44,216 bases of DNA from the NCBI GenBank assembly GCA_002450905.1, contig DKAT01000059.1:29361-73576 (forward strand), given 5' to 3'. The first letter of the stretch is position 1, and every line of letters starts with the position of its first letter. The translations under genes were made by a program, and so were the position numbers. The stretch comes from Spirochaetia bacterium UBA6919 (GTDB lineage: Bacteria; Spirochaetota; UBA6919). A model generated the notes under the pieces. That model worked only from the letters and a program-made list of their open reading frames with translations. It was not told the DNA's origin and did not search any database. Shown piece after piece: positions 41,178-44,216 of this stretch.

Positions 41178-43121
41178 TTAGCTAATGCTGGAAAATACTT
41201 TTTTAGAAAACCGATTTATAAGTCTGATCAGATCCTCTTCTTGATGAGAGCGTAGAATGTAATTCTTTTCTGAATATAATATTTTATCTGTAGTTGTATC
41301 AATAATAGATAAAGAAAGAATATAATTATCGTCATCTTTTGTTAATCTTGGCTGAATCTTATATTTGATATTTTGATCGATTTTTTTCACCTGTGAAGTG
41401 GGAAAATCATCGAATAAGAAATTGAATCTCTTTTGTGATAAGTATTTTTTAAGAGTATAATCCATATTTTCAAAGCCTCTCTTGTCTGGAATATCCTTAA
41501 AATGTATTTTTCCCAGAATAGCAGGAAGAGAAAATCCATTTAATAATAAATAAGGTGGGTGTAACATAAATATTTTATATATTATCTTGATTTCATTGTT
41601 CAAATCTTGATTAGCATGATATATTTTTCTCATGAGATTATATGCACGAAGTTTAAGCGTTTTCTCGTATGTGTTAAAGTGTTCCAGACAATAATTCAAC
41701 AGCTTCAGAGAATCCTGAAAGTTATTCTCATTATAGTGTACTTGAGCTAAATATAAGTAATAAAATGCTTTCGCATGATCTCTGATATCCCTCTGTCCTG
41801 CTCTCCCCTGTAAAAATTGGTATAAATGTTTTTTTACAACTCTTGATTCAAATAGAGACAGCATATCTATCAAATTAGTATAATCAAATATAGATTCAGA
41901 CTCATAAATATATATACCACTTAATTGATTTAATTGATTAATAGCAATATCTGATGCCCTTCTCATGTACCACCACGCTTGGGTCTTTAAAGATAATTTA
42001 TTTATTTTATTACTGAATCTCTTAAAAAGGTTTATAGTAATTTTCTCATCCTGGAAATTAGCAAGACCCTTTGAAACGAGGCTCATCATGAAATAAATCA
42101 AGTGGTAATAATGATTTTTATTATATACTATCGAGCCATAAAATTGAGGATACCTGAAAGCTATTTTGAGATGATTCATTGCTTCATTCAAATTCCCAAG
42201 ATAGTAGTGTATCCTGGCTAAATAGAGATTTATGAACCCCATATCTTCTATATAAAAGCTTTTTCCGTTATTGATTGCCTCCAAACCATTTTTCTGATAG
42301 AGCTTAAGGACTTCCATTGCCTTATCTAACTCGAGAGAATTGATATATATATCAGCAAGAAGAAGATAACTCAGAACACTATTACGATTGTTTGAAGAAT
42401 AAGTTACTTTAGTAAAATAGGATATAGCTTCTTCATAATTAAAAATACTTTTGTATACCTCTCCCAGATTATGATTAATTACATCCTTATCAGCAAACTT
42501 AGCATTTTTATACTCCTGAATAGCTTTGTCGTACTTTTTTTCTCTGGCATAAAGCATCCCACTAATATTTCTACATACCCCAGCGTTTTTATTAATATCC
42601 AGACAATTTTCTATAAGAATGCGACTTCTAAAAAGTTTATTCTGTTTATAATATATCCATGCCTCCACCCAAATAATGTTTACATCAAAGGGATCAAACT
42701 TTCTTATTTCTACAAATGCCTTTAGAGCATTGTCATATCTATCCAGATTAAGCTCTGATTCTCCAAGATAGAGGAGAATATTTTTTCGTTGTTTTGAAAA
42801 GAAGTATGGACCATGTTCTGTATCATATTTTTTTAGTGCAAGATAGAGTTGTTCTGATGAGAGTTTAAAGTACTGTTTCTTAAAGTAATATAATGCTAAT
42901 TCCCAATGAGGTTTATAATAATCTGGAGCAATTTTCATGGCTTCCCTTAAAAGTCTTTTCCCATCATCATTTTTACCAATATTAAAGTTCTTATTACTTT
43001 GAATGATTAATTGATCAGCATTTAATTTTATATCACTTTGTGAATAGGGGATAAGAGGGATACAAAGGATGAAAAGAAGGGTGAGAGCATATTTTAAGCG
43101 GTTAGAAATGATATTTATCAT
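41178..43121 (-). CDS. Exported TPR protein with C-terminal TolB/FlgO-like domain, 647 residues
   Basis: Signal peptide (residues 8-28; YALTLLFILCIPLIPYSQS) and no lipobox, so a periplasmic protein. From residue 30 to about 480 there is an array of tetratricopeptide-like helix pairs (GKRLLREAMKIAPDYYKPHW, DNALKAFVEIRKFDPFDVN, DKAIQEYKNAKFADKD, DKAMEVLKLYQKNG). The last 100 residues are different: YKIQPRLTKDDDNYILSLSI followed by IDTTTDKILYSEKNYIL, the strand pattern seen in TolB-N/FlgO-like envelope domains. The fold is an inference. It follows the 106-residue TPR-like gene after 20 bases and a response regulator gene before that, so a regulated envelope function is suggested but not defined. 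Confidence 0.68.
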   Translation of the reverse strand: MINIISNRLKYALTLLFILCIPLIPYSQSDIKLNADQLIIQSNKNFNIGKNDDGKRLLREAMKIAPDYYKPHWELALYYFKKQYFKLSSEQLYLALKKYDTEHGPYFFSKQRKNILLYLGESELNLDRYDNALKAFVEIRKFDPFDVNIIWVEAWIYYKQNKLFRSRILIENCLDINKNAGVCRNISGMLYAREKKYDKAIQEYKNAKFADKDVINHNLGEVYKSIFNYEEAISYFTKVTYSSNNRNSVLSYLLLADIYINSLELDKAMEVLKLYQKNGLEAINNGKSFYIEDMGFINLYLARIHYYLGNLNEAMNHLKIAFRYPQFYGSIVYNKNHYYHLIYFMMSLVSKGLANFQDEKITINLFKRFSNKINKLSLKTQAWWYMRRASDIAINQLNQLSGIYIYESESIFDYTNLIDMLSLFESRVVKKHLYQFLQGRAGQRDIRDHAKAFYYLYLAQVHYNENNFQDSLKLLNYCLEHFNTYEKTLKLRAYNLMRKIYHANQDLNNEIKIIYKIFMLHPPYLLLNGFSLPAILGKIHFKDIPDKRGFENMDYTLKKYLSQKRFNFLFDDFPTSQVKKIDQNIKYKIQPRLTKDDDNYILSLSIIDTTTDKILYSEKNYILRSHQEEDLIRLINRFSKKVFSSIS

Positions 43122-43141
43122 AAAATATTGTGAAATAGATT

Positions 43142-43462
43142 TTATTCATTTAGTTCCTGTTCGGGATTTTGTGATTTTTCTGGAGTATCTTTAGGGGATT
43201 CTTTGTCCTGACTTATAAGTTTACCCAGTGCGAAAGCCATTCTTTTGTATATCTCATCGATTCGTTGTTTACTCCCGCATTTTATATAGAGAGGAAGAGC
43301 ATTTAAAGGTTTTCTTTCGTCATAATAGTAGTGGTCTGCTATTCTGAGCAAACCATCTTGATAATTAGCCTGCATAAAATATTTTTGAGCAACAACATAG
43401 TTACCCTCATTAAACTGTTTATTGCCTTCTCTAATAAGATTCGTCCGATCACTTTGCTTCAT
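43142..43462 (-). CDS. Small TPR-like protein, 106 residues, unknown function
   Basis: Starts at ATG 43462 with GAAGGA five bases upstream; an in-frame ATG 12 bases earlier lacks a ribosome-binding site. One or two tetratricopeptide-like helix pairs are visible (NLIREGNKQFNEGNYVVAQK, LNALPLYIKCGSKQRIDEIYKR). The C-terminal 25 residues are Lys/Glu/Pro-rich and probably disordered. No signal peptide, so cytoplasmic. It lies between the response regulator and the large TPR protein (gaps 44 and 20 bases), which argues for one operon. Confidence 0.65.
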   Translation of the reverse strand: MKQSDRTNLIREGNKQFNEGNYVVAQKYFMQANYQDGLLRIADHYYYDERKPLNALPLYIKCGSKQRIDEIYKRMAFALGKLISQDKESPKDTPEKSQNPEQELNE

Positions 43463-43506
43463 AAGTCCTTCCATAAAGCTTTATTATTAATTATCGGAAA
43501 ATTATC

Positions 43507-44154
43507 CTAATCTTCTAAAAGTTTTTCACTAAAATCCTTGAGAGAACGCTTGTCTGATACTCTCTTACTAAAGATTTCTATCATTAAATCAAATGATTTT
43601 CTGTCATCCTCAGACTTAAAATATTCTTCTTTGAACATTTTATAGAACAGATGGACTCCCATAATTAATTGTGGATTGTTTTCGTGGAGTGAGTCAATAA
43701 CTTTGAGAATATATTCTTCTTTTGCTGCTGTGGATTTATATTCTTTCTTTAAGATATCAATATTTTCTATTGTTACCTTGCGATTATTAGTGAGTATACC
43801 AGTTATTCTATTCCATAAGGCATTTTCATTGAGTGGCTTAACAATATAATCTTCTATCCCATAACTCAAGGCTTCATGTACCTTATCATATTCACTCACA
43901 ACAGTCATCATAATGACTGGTATCTTTGAAAGCTTGGGTGATTCCTTAAGTTTCTTAACCAATTGAAGTCCATCCATGCCTGGCATAAGCCAATCTAGTA
44001 CTATAAGATCTATTACATTATTTTTTATAATATTAAACGCCTGATTTCCATCCTCTGCTTCTAAGATTGATTCACCTTGAATTCCGTGCCCCTTCAAGAC
44101 CTTTGCAACAAGATGTCGTGTAAATTTTGAATCATCTGCAACCAATACTTTCAT
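43507..44154 (-). CDS. CheY-like response regulator with C-terminal helical extension, 215 residues
   Basis: Receiver domain at residues 1-120 with the acidic pair Asp7/Asp8 (ADDS), phospho-acceptor Asp54 (LDWLMPGMDG), Thr84 and Lys106 (YIVKPLN). The C-terminal 95 residues are helical and lack a recognised DNA-binding or enzymatic output, so it may act through protein interaction. GAGG lies six bases before the ATG; the -10-like TATAAT is 36 bases upstream. Starts an operon with two TPR-type genes. No histidine kinase is in the window. Confidence 0.9.
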   Translation of the reverse strand: MKVLVADDSKFTRHLVAKVLKGHGIQGESILEAEDGNQAFNIIKNNVIDLIVLDWLMPGMDGLQLVKKLKESPKLSKIPVIMMTVVSEYDKVHEALSYGIEDYIVKPLNENALWNRITGILTNNRKVTIENIDILKKEYKSTAAKEEYILKVIDSLHENNPQLIMGVHLFYKMFKEEYFKSEDDRKSFDLMIEIFSKRVSDKRSLKDFSEKLLED

Positions 44155-44190
44155 GTTCTATCCTCTGTTATCCCATATCGTATCTAGTAT

Positions 44191-44216
44191 ATTATAATAA
44201 AAAATACTTATAAGTA
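44191..44216 (-). promoter_or_regulatory. -10 box and palindrome before the response regulator gene
   Basis: Minus-strand TATAAT at 44196-44191, and a perfect 12-base palindrome TACTTATAAGTA at 44205-44216 where the -35 region would be. The window ends here, so the -35 box cannot be checked. Confidence 0.35.

Noticed and set aside
41..44000. tRNA, rRNA, IS element, integrase or prophage genes
   Set aside because: No TPsiC-arm-like motifs, no transposase or integrase motifs and no direct-repeat-flanked segments were found.

Overview
The window is an AT-rich (roughly one third G+C by eye) chromosomal segment from a diderm bacterium. It carries many lipoprotein signal peptides with loose lipoboxes, a SurA-like pair of lipoproteins, an outer-membrane beta-barrel, a TAT substrate and several TPR lipoproteins. 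This mix, together with a two-subunit-type glycyl-tRNA synthetase and a PhoX-type phosphatase, fits a spirochaete or a neighbouring lineage, but no 16S or other decisive marker lies in the window, so the taxonomy is an inference. No phage, integrase, insertion sequence, CRISPR array, tRNA or rRNA was found. Most genes are housekeeping or envelope functions.

Layout. 1-2144 (-): monomeric NADP isocitrate dehydrogenase, cut by the window edge. 2614-3411 (+): DUF1338-type Fe(II) dioxygenase. 3406-4240 (-): an unrecognised gene broken by one frameshift. 4551-6097 (+): three small unknown genes and a cyclophilin lipoprotein. 6211-8186 (+): glycyl-tRNA synthetase followed directly by an exported tyrosine-phosphatase-like protein. 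8453-12637 (+): SppA protease, a TAT-exported aldo/keto reductase with two Fe-S cysteine clusters, and an extended-SDR epimerase. 12750-14763 (-): a low-complexity membrane protein and a TPR lipoprotein. 15250-16075 (+): an MscS channel gene broken by three frameshifts. 16432-18648 (+): an assimilatory-nitrate-reductase-like molybdoenzyme standing alone. 18674-27902 (-): membrane protein, PlsY, two paralogous SurA-like lipoproteins, Mfd and an M14 peptidase. 27928-30312 (-): Lon. 30548-33513 (+): a four-gene unit ending in PhoX. 33855-35567 (-): a two-gene haem-protein unit (dihaem lipoprotein plus dihaem beta-barrel). 35712-39215 (-): DnaE. 39511-40893 (+): a CCA-adding-enzyme relative whose nucleotidyltransferase active site is lost but whose HD site is intact. 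41178-44154 (-): response regulator and two TPR-type genes.

Non-coding signals are the less expected part. (i) Three intergenic loci (16288, 33594, and 41096 on the minus strand) carry 11-bp-period tandem repeats of the type TTYTCCYRTGN, resembling sites for an OmpR/PhoB-class regulator; one sits just upstream of a consensus promoter that faces no gene. (ii) A 27-bp palindromic element occurs twice (20164 and 26897). (iii) The lon promoter has a perfect 15-bp palindrome filling its spacer. (iv) Several plus-strand genes have promoters placed so that the mRNA would start almost at the start codon.

Functionally, the window combines envelope protein quality control (SppA, cyclophilin, two SurA-like lipoproteins, Lon), DNA repair and replication (Mfd, DnaE) and exported redox proteins (haem barrel, TAT aldo/keto reductase). 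The best candidates for something undescribed are the haem-barrel pair, the active-site-less CCA/HD protein, and the 11-bp repeat family with its orphan promoter.
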